Below, in pieces: positions 50,569 through 59,506 of a stretch of DNA of 64,000 nucleotides. Position 1 is the first letter of the stretch. Each line of letters starts with the position of its first letter. The notes under the pieces are model-generated. The model saw nothing but the letters and a program-made list of their open reading frames with translations. It had not been told where the DNA came from and made no database searches. Origin of the DNA: Microbacterium sp. Gd 4-13. Its GTDB lineage: Bacteria > Actinomycetota > Actinomycetes > Actinomycetales > Microbacteriaceae. The position numbers and the translations under genes were made by a program. The DNA is taken from the NCBI RefSeq assembly GCF_003095395.1, contig NZ_QEIJ01000001.1, positions 496,001 through 560,000 on the forward strand, in the 5' to 3' direction.

Positions 50569-51075
50569 TCAGCAGCAGGGGAGCAGTACCGCGCGCGGCA
50601 CGCCGCCGAGCAGCAGCATCGGGTTGATGTAGTTCCCATCGAGGCGCACTCCGAAGTGGAGCACCCCCGGCGGTGTGTGCCCGCCCTCGCCCTGAGCGGC
50701 CACGATGTCGCCTCCGAAGACGACGGAACCGATCGTCGCCCGCGGCTCGACCGGCTCGAGTGTCGTCACCAGGCCCCCGCCGTGGTCGATGGTCACCACC
50801 CCGCGCCCGGCCACCGGCCCGGCGAAGGCGATGATCCCCCCGGACGGTGCACGCACGGCACCCCCGTCCCACACCAGGTCGACCCCGCGGTGGCCCGGGC
50901 CGTAGGCGTGCGCGGGCGCGGCGAAGGGTTCGACGACCTGGACGGTGTCGACCGGCCAGCGCCATCCGAGCGCCGAGAGGTCGACCGTCTCGGCCGACGA
51001 TGCATCGGCGGTGGCGATGAGTGCGACCGCGGCAGCAGCCGCCGCGATCGGCAGGAATGGGGCGCGTGTCGACAT
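50569..51075 (-). CDS. M23-like secreted peptidase domain protein
   Basis: A 168-residue exported protein. The signal peptide has an alanine-rich core (FLPIAAAAAAVALIATADAS). The LytM/M23 fold shows GHRGVDLVW (zinc ligands His and Asp), ITFAG-like turn IIAFAGPVAGRGVVTIDHG, and the closing GVLHFGVRLDG. Where LytM has HxH, this protein has V-L-H, so one catalytic His is missing. It may be inactive or use a variant site, as many actinobacterial members do. It has no LysM or SH3 domain. Confidence 0.85.
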   Translation of the reverse strand: MSTRAPFLPIAAAAAAVALIATADASSAETVDLSALGWRWPVDTVQVVEPFAAPAHAYGPGHRGVDLVWDGGAVRAPSGGIIAFAGPVAGRGVVTIDHGGGLVTTLEPVEPRATIGSVVFGGDIVAAQGEGGHTPPGVLHFGVRLDGNYINPMLLLGGVPRAVLLPCC

Positions 51076-51211
51076 GCCAGCGAGCCTCGCCTCTCGGAGC
51101 GCCAGGGGAGCGGCCGCCGGTCACGCGGTGGTGAAGGTCTTGCCTTCGGCGGCCTGGGGAGGAGAGGCCGGTCCCGAGCGGTGGGCGTGCCCGGGAAGCG
51201 GGGCGCGCTGA

Positions 51212-51336
51212 TAGAGTAGACGTTGCACCCCGTGTATCGGGGTGACTCCGCGTGCCCTCAGCGCTTCGTGGTTCTTCGAACCGCACCGCGCGGCATCCCG
51301 CACCCATCGGTCCCTGAGAAGTTTCAGGGTGGGTGC
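51212..51336 (+). promoter_or_regulatory. Promoter and structured leader of rpsB
   Basis: The 348-nt gap before rpsB holds a likely -10 box TAGAGT (51212-51217) and a leader of about 200 nt. Hairpins seen by eye are CACCCC/GGGGTG (51226-51244), GGTTC-ttc-GAACC (51270-51282), and CCCTGA/TCAGGG (51312-51329) extended by GCACCC/GGGTGC (51300-51305 with 51331-51336). A leader this structured is a candidate S2 autoregulatory site; no homologous element can be confirmed here. Confidence 0.5.
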
Positions 51337-51423
51337 GCGCCGGGCACCAGGCCCGCCGCTCCTCCGGACCGGCGAGATCAACCGCAGACGGCGCGTGCGC
51401 GCGCCGAGAACAGGAGAACGGCC

Positions 51424-52410
51424 ATGGCCGTCGTCACCATTCGCCAGCTGCTCGACAGCGGCGTCCACTTCGGACACCAGACCCGCCGGTGGAACCCGAA
51501 AGTCAAGCGCTTCATCCTCACCGAGCGCAGCGGCATCCACATCATCGACCTCCAGCAGTCGCTGACCTACATCGACAAGGCGTACGAGTTCGTCAAGGAG
51601 ACGGTCGCCCACGGCGGCACCATCCTCTTCGTCGGTACGAAGAAGCAGGCGCAGGAAGTCCTCGCCGAGCAGGCGACGCGCGTCAACCAGCCCTACGTGA
51701 ACCAGCGCTGGCTCGGCGGTCTGCTCACCAACTTCCAGACGGTCTCCAAGCGCCTCGCTCGCATGAAGGAGCTCGAGGAGCTCGACTACGAGAACCCGGC
51801 CGAGAGCGGCTTCACCAAGAAGGAACTCCTTCTGAAGAAGCGCGAGCTCGACAAGCTCCACAAGTCGCTCGGCGGTATCCGCAACCTGCAGAAGACCCCC
51901 TCGGCCATCTGGGTCGTCGACGCCAAGCGCGAGCATCTCGCCGTCGACGAGGCCAAGAAGCTCGGTATCCCCGTGATCGGCATCCTCGACACGAACGCCG
52001 ACCCCGACGAGTTCCAGTACCCGATCCCCGGCAACGACGACGCGATCCGTTCGGTGAGCCTGCTCACGCGCATCATCGCCGACGCCGCCGCCGAGGGCCT
52101 GATCCAGCGCCACAACCCCACCGACGAGGCGGCCACCGAGGCCGAGCCCCTCGCCGACTGGGAGCGCGAGCTGCTCGAGCAGGGTGCTCCGGCGCAGTCG
52201 TCGGCCGACACCGAGAAGGTCGCCGACCTGGGTGAGGCCACGGCCGAGGCCACCGAGCTCGTCGCCGACGAGCAGGTCGAGACGACCGAGCGCGCCACCG
52301 AGTCGATCGCCGACGCCCTGGGCGCCGAGGCGCACGACGAGGCCGTCGCGGCCGCCGCCGGCGAGTCGACCGAAGAGGTCGCCGCCGCCGAAGCCGCCGA
52401 CGCCAAGTAA
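51424..52410 (+). CDS. rpsB: 30S ribosomal protein S2
   Basis: A 328-residue ribosomal protein. The core is [56 protein letters not shown] and [20 protein letters not shown]. The last about 75 residues are an acidic Ala/Glu/Thr tail, longer than in E. coli. AGGAGAA lies 8 nt before the ATG. tsf follows after a large hairpin. Confidence 0.96.
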   Translation: MAVVTIRQLLDSGVHFGHQTRRWNPKVKRFILTERSGIHIIDLQQSLTYIDKAYEFVKETVAHGGTILFVGTKKQAQEVLAEQATRVNQPYVNQRWLGGLLTNFQTVSKRLARMKELEELDYENPAESGFTKKELLLKKRELDKLHKSLGGIRNLQKTPSAIWVVDAKREHLAVDEAKKLGIPVIGILDTNADPDEFQYPIPGNDDAIRSVSLLTRIIADAAAEGLIQRHNPTDEAATEAEPLADWERELLEQGAPAQSSADTEKVADLGEATAEATELVADEQVETTERATESIADALGAEAHDEAVAAAAGESTEEVAAAEAADAK

Positions 52411-52439
52411 CCGGCGCTTTCCCCGCAGACGCTACGATC

Positions 52440-52482
52440 GGCGCGCCCGCCCTCCGACCCCGGTCGGAGCGGCGGGCGCGCC
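52440..52482 (+). promoter_or_regulatory. Long hairpin between rpsB and tsf
   Basis: GGCGCGCCCGCC (52440-52451) plus CTCCGACC (52452-52459) pair with GGTCGGAG (52462-52469) and GGCGGGCGCGCC (52471-52482), giving 20 bp with one bulged C and a CC loop. There is no T-run. It may attenuate tsf, mark a processing site, or shield a tsf transcript starting after TACGAT at about 52433. Confidence 0.65.
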
Positions 52483-52524
52483 GGGCATCCGTCACCCACA
52501 TACGAACCAAGGAGCCAGCACCCC

Positions 52525-53352
52525 ATGGCAAACTTCACCATCGCCGACATCAAGGCGCTGCGAGAGCAGCTCGGCACGGGCATGGTCGACACGAAGAAGG
52601 CGCTCGAAGAGGCTGACGGCAACGTCGAGAAGGCCGTCGAGATCCTCCGTCTCAAGGGAGCGAAGGGCAACGCGAAGCGTGCCGACCGTTCCACGAGCGA
52701 GGGCCTTGTCGCCGCGCGCGAGCTGAACGGCAAGGTCACCCTCGTCGAGCTCGCCTGCGAGACCGACTTCGTCGCGAAGAACGAGCGCTTCATCGCCCTC
52801 GCCGACAAGGTCGCGGATGCTGCGGCCGCCGCCGCCGCGGACTCGGCCGAGGCGGCTCTCGCCGCCGACGCGAACGGCCAGACGGTCGACCAGCTCATCT
52901 CCGACGAGGCAGCGATCATCGGCGAGAAGGTCGAACTGCGTCGCGTCCGCACCCTGTCGGGCGACCACTTCGAGATCTACCTCCACAAGACGAGCAAGGA
53001 CCTCCCGCCCCAGGTGGGCGTCGTCCTCGCCTACTCGGGTGACGACGCGGAGACCGCGCGCAGCATCGCGCAGCACGTCTCGTTCGCCAACCCGTCGTAC
53101 CTCTCCCGCGACGACGTGCCCGAGGCCGACGTCGACAAGGAGCGCGAGATCGTCACCGAGATCTCCCGCAACGAGGGCAAGCCGGAAGCAGCTCTTCCGA
53201 AGATCGTCGAAGGACGCGTCAACGCGTTCTTCAAGCAGGTGTCGCTGCTCGACCAGGACTACGCGAAGGACAACAAGCTGTCCATCGCCCAGGTCGCGAA
53301 GAACGCCGGCATCACCCTGACCGACTTCGCCCGCTTCAAGGTCGGCGCGTAG
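52525..53352 (+). CDS. tsf: Elongation factor Ts
   Basis: Nucleotide exchange factor for EF-Tu; 275 residues. The UBA-like N-terminus is [20 protein letters not shown], then [19 protein letters not shown] and the exchange motif [17 protein letters not shown]. It is full length. AAGGAG lies about 10 nt before the ATG. A terminator follows directly. Confidence 0.97.
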   Translation: MANFTIADIKALREQLGTGMVDTKKALEEADGNVEKAVEILRLKGAKGNAKRADRSTSEGLVAARELNGKVTLVELACETDFVAKNERFIALADKVADAAAAAAADSAEAALAADANGQTVDQLISDEAAIIGEKVELRRVRTLSGDHFEIYLHKTSKDLPPQVGVVLAYSGDDAETARSIAQHVSFANPSYLSRDDVPEADVDKEREIVTEISRNEGKPEAALPKIVEGRVNAFFKQVSLLDQDYAKDNKLSIAQVAKNAGITLTDFARFKVGA

Positions 53353-53361
53353 CTCGTCTCC

Positions 53362-53393
53362 AGAGCCCGGGATGCATCAGCATCCCGGGCTCT
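53362..53393 (+). terminator. Terminator after tsf
   Basis: Perfect 14-bp stem AGAGCCCGGGATGC (53362-53375), loop ATCA, and arm 53380-53393, followed by TGTCTTG. It ends the rpsB-tsf unit before pyrH. Confidence 0.9.
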
Positions 53394-53449
53394 TGTCTTG
53401 CCCGCGACATGCGCGCGGTACCTTTGAACCCGACGAGAGGACGACACCC

Positions 53450-54169
53450 GTGATCGATGAGAACTCCACCCGACGCAGGGTTCTGCTGAAGCTCTCCGGG
53501 GAGGCATTCGGTGGGGGGCAACTGGGGGTCAATCCCGACGTCGTGAGCCAGATCGCCCGCGAGATCGCCGCGGCCGTAGACCAGGTGGAGATCGCCATCG
53601 TCGTCGGCGGAGGCAACTTCTTCCGCGGCGCCGAGCTCAGCCAGCGCGGCATGGACCGCGGTCGTGCCGATTACATGGGCATGCTGGGTACGGTCATGAA
53701 CGCCCTCGCCCTGCAGGACTTCCTCGAGCAGGCGGGTGCCGCCACGCGCGTGCAGTCGGCCATCTCGATGACACAGGTGGCCGAGCCCTACATCCCGCGC
53801 CGCGCCGTCCGGCACATGGAGAAGGGTCGCATCGTCATCTTCGGTGCGGGCGCCGGGCTTCCGTACTTCTCCACCGACACGGTGGCCGCGCAGCGCGCTC
53901 TTGAGACCGGTTGCACCGAGGTGCTGGTCGCGAAGAACGGGGTCGATGGCGTCTACACCGCCGACCCGCGCACGGATCCGACGGCGACCCGTATCGACCA
54001 CATCACCTACATGGACGCCCTGCAACGCGGCCTGAAGGTCGTGGACTCCACGGCCTTCAGCCTCTGCATGGACAACCGGATGGATATGCGCGTGTTCGGG
54101 ATGGAGCCCGCCGGCAACGTCACCCGTGCGCTGGTCGGGGAGCCGATCGGTACGCGCGTCTCGGTATGA
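53450..54169 (+). CDS. pyrH: UMP kinase
   Basis: Phosphorylates UMP to UDP; 239 residues of the amino-acid kinase fold. Motifs are [57 protein letters not shown], and [21 protein letters not shown] at 53450 has GAGAGG upstream and gives a normal N-terminus. frr follows 73 nt later. Confidence 0.96.
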   Translation: MIDENSTRRRVLLKLSGEAFGGGQLGVNPDVVSQIAREIAAAVDQVEIAIVVGGGNFFRGAELSQRGMDRGRADYMGMLGTVMNALALQDFLEQAGAATRVQSAISMTQVAEPYIPRRAVRHMEKGRIVIFGAGAGLPYFSTDTVAAQRALETGCTEVLVAKNGVDGVYTADPRTDPTATRIDHITYMDALQRGLKVVDSTAFSLCMDNRMDMRVFGMEPAGNVTRALVGEPIGTRVSV

Positions 54170-54242
54170 CGGTTCGTCGCGCCCGGGAAGCGCGCCGCAC
54201 CGCCGTTAGAGTTATGGCACAGGTTTTACGAATGGAGTCACC

Positions 54243-54797
54243 GTGATCGCCGAAGTTATGGCCGATGCAGGAACGCGCATGGATCGCGCCGTCGAGGCGG
54301 CGAAGGACGACTTCGCCACCGTTCGCACCGGGCGGGCGAACCCGCAGATGTTCCAGAAGATCCTCGTGGACTACTACGGCACGCCGACGCCGCTCGCGCA
54401 GCTCGCATCGCTGAACAACGCCGAGGCTCGCACGCTCGTCGTGACCCCTTACGACAAGTCGGCGCTGAAGGCCATCGAACAGGCGATCCGCGACATGCCG
54501 AACCTCGGAGCGAACCCCACGAACGACGGCAACCTCGTGCGGGTGACGCTTCCCGAGCTGACGCAGGAGCGTCGCAAGGAGTACGTCAAGATCGTGCGCA
54601 CGAAGGGCGAGGACGCGAAGGTGCACGTCCGCGGCATCCGTCGGAAGGCGAAGGATGACCTCGATGCGCTGAAGAGCGAGATCGGCGAAGACGAGATCGC
54701 CCGTGCCGACAAGGAGCTCGACTCCCTGACGCGTGCGCACGTCGACGCGATCGACGATGCACTCAAGCGCAAAGAAGCAGAGCTGCTCGAGGTCTGA
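54243..54797 (+). CDS. frr: Ribosome recycling factor
   Basis: Splits post-termination ribosomes with EF-G; 184 residues. Typical parts are [56 protein letters not shown] and [17 protein letters not shown]. The GTG start overlaps no gene but lies close to pyrH; cdsA begins 8 nt after the stop. Confidence 0.97.
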   Translation: MIAEVMADAGTRMDRAVEAAKDDFATVRTGRANPQMFQKILVDYYGTPTPLAQLASLNNAEARTLVVTPYDKSALKAIEQAIRDMPNLGANPTNDGNLVRVTLPELTQERRKEYVKIVRTKGEDAKVHVRGIRRKAKDDLDALKSEIGEDEIARADKELDSLTRAHVDAIDDALKRKEAELLEV

Positions 54798-54805
54798 GAA
54801 TCCCC

Positions 54806-55849
54806 GTGACCGACGCCCCCGGGTCGGAAGGCTCTGAGCCGTCCGATCCTCCGATCAGCCGCCGTGAGAGCGGTGGGCTCCGACGCGCGCACAGCGCGGC
54901 CGATGCCCCCGCCACGACGGCGTCCGGCGCGCGTTCGGCGCGCGCGGAGTTCGAGACCCACGTCGCGCACGCGCGGGCGGAGTTCGAAGAGGCGAACGAG
55001 CGGATCAAGCAGCGCACGGGCCGTGATCTCATCCTCGCGATCGTCATCGGAGTTGCGATCGGCGTCGTCGTCGTCGCGTCGCTGATCTTCTTCAAGTGGA
55101 TCTTCCTGCTGTTCGCGATCGGCGCGACCTCGCTCGGCGTCTTCGAGTTCGTCCGTGCTCTGCGAGCGTCGGGCCGCCGCGTCGACCTGATCCCGCAGCT
55201 GCTCGGCGGCGTGGTGCTGATGCTGAGCGGCTACTTCGTCGATCTCTGGTTGCACTGGGTGCTCACGGTGGTCGTCGTCGTCGTGCTGATCGTCTGGCGG
55301 CTCCTCGGGCAGATGTTCTCCCACGACGGGCGCACGTACGGCGCGGTTCTGTCCGACGTGCTGATCACCGGTCTCGTCGTCCTGTACGTCCCGTTCCTCG
55401 GGAGCCTCGCGATGATCCTGCTCAGCCAGGACGGCGGGGAGTGGTGGGCCCTCGCTTTCATCATCATCACGGTGGCCGCCGACACCGGCGCCTACGTCAC
55501 GGGGCTGACGATCGGTCGGCACCCGATGGCACCGCGGATCAGTCCGAAGAAGACGTGGGAAGGTTTCGGCGGCGCGTTCGTGGCGGCGCTGATCGCCGGC
55601 GTGCTCCTGTCGCTGTACATGCTCGGCCTGCCGTGGTGGACGGGGTTGATCATCGGTGCGGTCATTCTGGGAACGGCCACGATCGGCGATCTCGGAGAGT
55701 CGATGGTCAAGCGAGACCTGGGCATCAAAGACATGAGCTCCTGGCTCCCCGGACACGGCGGAGTGCTCGATCGTCTCGATTCGATCCTTCCGTCGGCGAC
55801 GGCTGCGCTCGCGCTCTTCTACCTCCTCTCACCTCTGGCGGTGTCCTGA
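54806..55849 (+). CDS. cdsA: Phosphatidate cytidylyltransferase
   Basis: Makes CDP-diacylglycerol for phospholipid synthesis; 347 residues. About 75 hydrophilic N-terminal residues with a coiled-coil-like helix precede eight or so membrane helices. The family signature is VKRDLGIKDMSSWLPGHGGV then DRLDSI, and the fold marker ISPKKTWEGFGGAFVAAL is also present. The GTG start follows frr closely, part of the frr-cdsA unit. Confidence 0.95.
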   Translation: MTDAPGSEGSEPSDPPISRRESGGLRRAHSAADAPATTASGARSARAEFETHVAHARAEFEEANERIKQRTGRDLILAIVIGVAIGVVVVASLIFFKWIFLLFAIGATSLGVFEFVRALRASGRRVDLIPQLLGGVVLMLSGYFVDLWLHWVLTVVVVVVLIVWRLLGQMFSHDGRTYGAVLSDVLITGLVVLYVPFLGSLAMILLSQDGGEWWALAFIIITVAADTGAYVTGLTIGRHPMAPRISPKKTWEGFGGAFVAALIAGVLLSLYMLGLPWWTGLIIGAVILGTATIGDLGESMVKRDLGIKDMSSWLPGHGGVLDRLDSILPSATAALALFYLLSPLAVS

Positions 55850-55851
55850 CG

Positions 55852-56424
55852 ATGTCTTCCGAAGTCGATACGGCCGCGACCGAGTCGCCGTTCCCCGAGA
55901 CGTTCGGGCGCCAGAAGGGGTACGAGAAGCGTGCCGTCGACGCGTTCCTCGCGCAGGCGCGAGCCGCATTCGAAGCCGATGAGCCCGGCACCCTGCGATC
56001 CGCGGTCGTTCGGGAGACCGCGTTCCCTCTCGTGAAGAAGGGCTACGCGATCGCCCCCGTGGACGCCGCGCTCGGAAGGATCGAAGACGCGTTCGCCGCT
56101 CGTGAGCGCGAGCAGGCCATGTCGCGGCGCGGAGCCCGCGCCTGGGTCGCCGAATCGCGTCAGACCGCGCAGGTCGTGCTCGATAGGCTCACCAGGCCCC
56201 GCAGGCATCGCTTCGACCGGGTCGGCGTGCTCCGGTACGGCTACCGCATCGACGAGGTCGATCTCGTGGCTGACAAGATCGCCCGCTACATCGCGTCGGG
56301 CGACCCCGTCACACCCGACCAGGTACGGGCGGTCGCTTTCCGCATGCAACGCGGCGGATACAGCGAGACGCAGGTAGACGCCGTGCTCGACGCCGTCGTC
56401 GAGGTCATGCTCGCGGTCGGGTGA
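55852..56424 (+). CDS. DivIVA-domain protein
   Basis: A 190-residue protein with two DivIVA-like segments: FGRQKGYEKRAVDAFLAQAR at the N-terminus and VLRYGYRIDEVDLVADKIAR in the C-terminal half, with YSETQVDAVLDAVVEVM at the end. It is a small actinobacterial DivIVA-domain protein, not the long polar Wag31, as it has little coiled coil. A role in the cell pole or division is inferred only from the domain. Start ATG is 2 nt after cdsA. Confidence 0.85.
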   Translation: MSSEVDTAATESPFPETFGRQKGYEKRAVDAFLAQARAAFEADEPGTLRSAVVRETAFPLVKKGYAIAPVDAALGRIEDAFAAREREQAMSRRGARAWVAESRQTAQVVLDRLTRPRRHRFDRVGVLRYGYRIDEVDLVADKIARYIASGDPVTPDQVRAVAFRMQRGGYSETQVDAVLDAVVEVMLAVG

Positions 56425-56483
56425 CCAGACGCGCCCCACGCGGGTGACAGCCCCGCTGCCCGCCCGTTAGACTCGACCGCATT

Positions 56484-57197
56484 GTGACTCCCGGCACCGA
56501 CCTGACTCGCGCTTCTTCGCGCCGCCTCGCACGTCGGTCGGACGCGACGGTCGACGTCGTCTCGCCGGTGGCCTCCGTGCGTCCGCAGCCGCGCTGGTCG
56601 CGGCGTCGCGGTGTCCTGTCGGTCTTCGCCGGGTGCGCCGCACTGGCGTTCGCGGTCGCCTACGTCGGCCCTCTCGGAGGGGCGGTCGTCGACGCGCGAG
56701 CCGCGGAGTCGGACGGCGTCTCGCTCTACGCCGTCGCGATGGACGACGCCCAGTCGTTCGCGAGCGGGGCCGACGGCGCGGCGGCATCGCTCGACAGGGC
56801 GGGCTACTCCGTCTACGTGACCCCGAAGCCCACGCCGACCCCGACGCCGACTCCGAGTGCGAGCGCGTCGGGCGGCACATCTCCGCAGTCGATCTCCGCG
56901 CGCCCGCAGTACACCGGCGGCGGATCGGCCGCGGAGTGGATGGCCGCCGCGGGCATCGCCGAGAGCGACCGGGGCTACGTCGATTACATCGTGTCGCGCG
57001 AGAGCAGCTGGAACCCGAACGCCACCAACGCCTCGTCGGGGGCCTGCGGGCTCGTGCAGGCCCTGCCGTGCAGCAAGGTGCCGGGCAACGGCTACGACCC
57101 GGTGGACAACCTGCGATGGGCGACGGGATACGCCGAGGGGCGGTACGGCAGCTGGTCGGCCGCGTACGACTTCTGGACCCGCAACCACTGGTGGTGA
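56484..57197 (+). CDS. Secreted lysozyme-like (SLT) domain protein
   Basis: A 237-residue exported protein. A basic N-terminus precedes a membrane/signal segment at about 42-66 (GVLSVFAGCAALAFAVAYVG). A Pro-Thr repeat (about 113-122) leads to the transglycosylase-like domain, with catalytic Glu in YIVSRESSWNPNATNASSGA, GLVQALPCSKVPGNGY and FWTRNHWW at the C-terminus. It should cleave or remodel peptidoglycan outside the cell. GTG at 56484 follows TAGACT. Confidence 0.88.
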   Translation: MTPGTDLTRASSRRLARRSDATVDVVSPVASVRPQPRWSRRRGVLSVFAGCAALAFAVAYVGPLGGAVVDARAAESDGVSLYAVAMDDAQSFASGADGAAASLDRAGYSVYVTPKPTPTPTPTPSASASGGTSPQSISARPQYTGGGSAAEWMAAAGIAESDRGYVDYIVSRESSWNPNATNASSGACGLVQALPCSKVPGNGYDPVDNLRWATGYAEGRYGSWSAAYDFWTRNHWW

Positions 57198-57209
57198 GCG
57201 AGCCGCGTC

Positions 57210-57497
57210 ATGCCCCGCTCACATCGCCGTCGTCCTGACCCCTCCTCGTCGGACGACTCCCTCGACCGTCTGATCGCAGGGTGGAAGCGCTCGGAGACCC
57301 GTCGCGGCGCCGAATGGACCGTTCAGCCCATCTCGGCGTCGAAGGCCGTCAAGGCCTACACCTGCCCGGGGTGCGGCCGCACGATCGCGGCCGGCACGGC
57401 GCACGTCGTGACCTGGCGCGCAGACGGCGTCCTCGGCGATGCTGCCGACCTCGCGAATCGACGACACTGGCACACGCACTGCTGGAGATTGGGCTGA
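57210..57497 (+). CDS. Small zinc-ribbon-like protein
   Basis: A 95-residue actinobacterial protein of unknown role. CPGCGRTIAAGTAHVVTW and the C-terminal RRHWHTHCWRLG supply Cys and His residues for one possible zinc site. The first 40 residues are basic and Arg/Ser-rich. It lies 12 nt after the SLT gene and 1 nt before the alpha/beta hydrolase, so these three may form an operon. Confidence 0.8.
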   Translation: MPRSHRRRPDPSSSDDSLDRLIAGWKRSETRRGAEWTVQPISASKAVKAYTCPGCGRTIAAGTAHVVTWRADGVLGDAADLANRRHWHTHCWRLG

Positions 57498-57498
57498 C

Positions 57499-58224
57499 AT
57501 GGAGATCCGAGGACCGATCGTGCTCCCCGCGCGCCGCGAGGACATCGAATTGCAGACCTCCGACGGCCTCCGCCTCGTCGGAGAGCTCGCTCTGCCCGAA
57601 GACACCGCACCGGTAGCGACCCTCGTCACGCTGCATCCGTTACCCACGGCCGGCGGCTTCATGGACTCCCACATCATCCGCAAGGCTGCGGCGCGGCTGC
57701 CTGCCCTCGCCGATCTGGCGGTCCTGCGTTTCAACACCCGGGGCACCACCTCGCCGCGGGGGACGAGCGAGGGCACCTTCGACGGAGGGGTGGGGGAGAG
57801 GTTCGACGTCGCTGCGGCCATGCACGTGGTTCGCGAGCGGGGCCTGCCCCGACCCTGGATCGTGGGGTGGTCGTTCGGCACCGAGCTCGCGCTCAAGTAC
57901 GCCCGCGAGCACGACATCGAGGGCATCATCCTGCTCTCGCCTCCGCTGCACCGGGCAACGCCTGAAGAGGTGGCCGCGTGGGCGGGTGACGACCGTCGCG
58001 TCGTGATCCTCGTCCCCGAGTTCGACGACTACCTGCGCCCGGCCGAGGCCGCCGAACGGTTCGCGTCGATCCCCGATGCCGAGCTGATCGCCGTCGAGGG
58101 CGGGAAGCACCTCTGGGTCGGCGAGGCGCAGACCGCGCGCGTGCTCACCGAGATCGTCACAGCGGTCAACCCGGGCGCCCTGCCGCTACCGACCGAATGG
58201 CCGGAGAACCCCGAGGCGTCCTGA
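57499..58224 (+). CDS. Alpha/beta hydrolase
   Basis: A 241-residue serine hydrolase fold. The oxyanion region is TLHPLPTAGGFMDS and the nucleophile elbow is WIVGWSFGTELALKYA (Ser in GWSFG). The acid is probably Asp in VPEFDDYLRPAEAAERF and the final His is GGKHLWVGE. LVTLHPLP and FNTRGTTSPRG place it in the YceG-like/dienelactone-type small hydrolase group. No substrate is indicated. Confidence 0.88.
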   Translation: MEIRGPIVLPARREDIELQTSDGLRLVGELALPEDTAPVATLVTLHPLPTAGGFMDSHIIRKAAARLPALADLAVLRFNTRGTTSPRGTSEGTFDGGVGERFDVAAAMHVVRERGLPRPWIVGWSFGTELALKYAREHDIEGIILLSPPLHRATPEEVAAWAGDDRRVVILVPEFDDYLRPAEAAERFASIPDAELIAVEGGKHLWVGEAQTARVLTEIVTAVNPGALPLPTEWPENPEAS

Positions 58225-58230
58225 CCCGCG

Positions 58231-59331
58231 TCAGCGTTCGTTCTGCCTCGGAATGATCACCTGGCGGTAGATGATCAGGATGCTGGCAGCCACCGGGATC
58301 GCCACGAGCGCGCCGAGCAGCTGGCCGAGCGCCGCGCCGGCGAGGGCGGCGATCACGACGACCGCCCCGGGAATGGACACGGCGCGGTTCATGATGCGCG
58401 GCGAGACGATGTAGGCCTCGATCTGCATATAGACGAGGTAGTAGACCGCCGCGACGAGGGCGAGAGTCGGCGACTGGAGACCGAACAGGCCGCCCCCGCC
58501 GCCGAGCCCCGGGATCAGGCACGTCAAGACGATGATCGTCGAGCCGGTCAAGGTGCCCACGAGCGGGATCAGCGAGAAGAAGAAGGCGACGACGGCGAGC
58601 ACGGCCGGGAACGGGGCGCCGATGATCGTCAGGAAGATCGCACTCAGCACGCCGTTGATGACGCCGAGGCTGATCTGGCCGATGACGTAGAAGCCGACCG
58701 AGTCGACGATCTGTTCGGCGAGGTCGATGAAGCGCGGACGCTTCGAGGCGGGAACGAGCTGATACACCGCGGACTTCAGCGACGGGGTCGAGGCGGTGAA
58801 GTAGATCGTCAGGATGAGCACGATGAACGCCCCTCCGAAACCGGTGATCACGGCGCCGAGGATCGCGATGATGCTGCCGCCGATCTCGCCGCCGATCGAG
58901 CCGACGTCGAGAGAGGTGTACCAGTTCTCGACGTATTGCCACGCCTGGTCGACGTTGATGCCCGGGAAGTTCGTCTGCACCCACTGCCGCACCTGTTCGA
59001 CGATGTCGTCGAGGTTGCTCGTCTGAACGATGACGTCGATCTGACCGATGAGCTGCACGATCTGGTCGACGATGATCGGCACGACCGCGAGGATGATACC
59101 GGCGAAGACCGCGAGGACGCCGAGGATGGTGACGAGCACCGCCGCCCAGCGCGGCAGTCGGCGCTTCTCGAGCCAGCCGACGATCGGCTCGAGGCCGAGT
59201 GAGAGGAACAGAGCCGTTCCGACGTACAGCAGGATCGTCGAGAGTGCTTGGATGCTGCCGATCAGCAGAAGCCCGACGCCGACGCCCAGCGTCGCAACGA
59301 GCGCGACGCGGAACGGGTTGTGGATTTTCAC
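58231..59331 (-). CDS. AI-2E family transporter
   Basis: A 366-residue membrane protein of the AI-2E (UPF0118, PerM/TqsA) family with about eight helices. Conserved parts are LLYVGTALFLSLGLEPIVGW, GFGGAFIVLILTIYFTASTP, the PLVGTLTGSTIIVLTC loop and VYYLVYMQIEAYIVSPRIMN. Family members export small molecules or ions; the autoinducer-2 role is shown only for TqsA. GTG at 59331 has AGGAG upstream. It is divergent from the large gene at 59507. Confidence 0.9.
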   Translation of the reverse strand: MKIHNPFRVALVATLGVGVGLLLIGSIQALSTILLYVGTALFLSLGLEPIVGWLEKRRLPRWAAVLVTILGVLAVFAGIILAVVPIIVDQIVQLIGQIDVIVQTSNLDDIVEQVRQWVQTNFPGINVDQAWQYVENWYTSLDVGSIGGEIGGSIIAILGAVITGFGGAFIVLILTIYFTASTPSLKSAVYQLVPASKRPRFIDLAEQIVDSVGFYVIGQISLGVINGVLSAIFLTIIGAPFPAVLAVVAFFFSLIPLVGTLTGSTIIVLTCLIPGLGGGGGLFGLQSPTLALVAAVYYLVYMQIEAYIVSPRIMNRAVSIPGAVVVIAALAGAALGQLLGALVAIPVAASILIIYRQVIIPRQNER

Positions 59332-59506
59332 GGTGCGCTGCTCCTGACTCGGACCGGTCGTTACCGGGGGTGAGGTCAGAATACGGCGCGGCGGGGGTGA
59401 TTCGCGGAAGCGGGCCCATCGGGACAACTTTCAGGCGGTGTTGGATAGTCTGGAATGTCGAGTAGCGGTTTCCGCCCCGGAGACCGGCGATGGGGTAGGT
59501 GTATTC

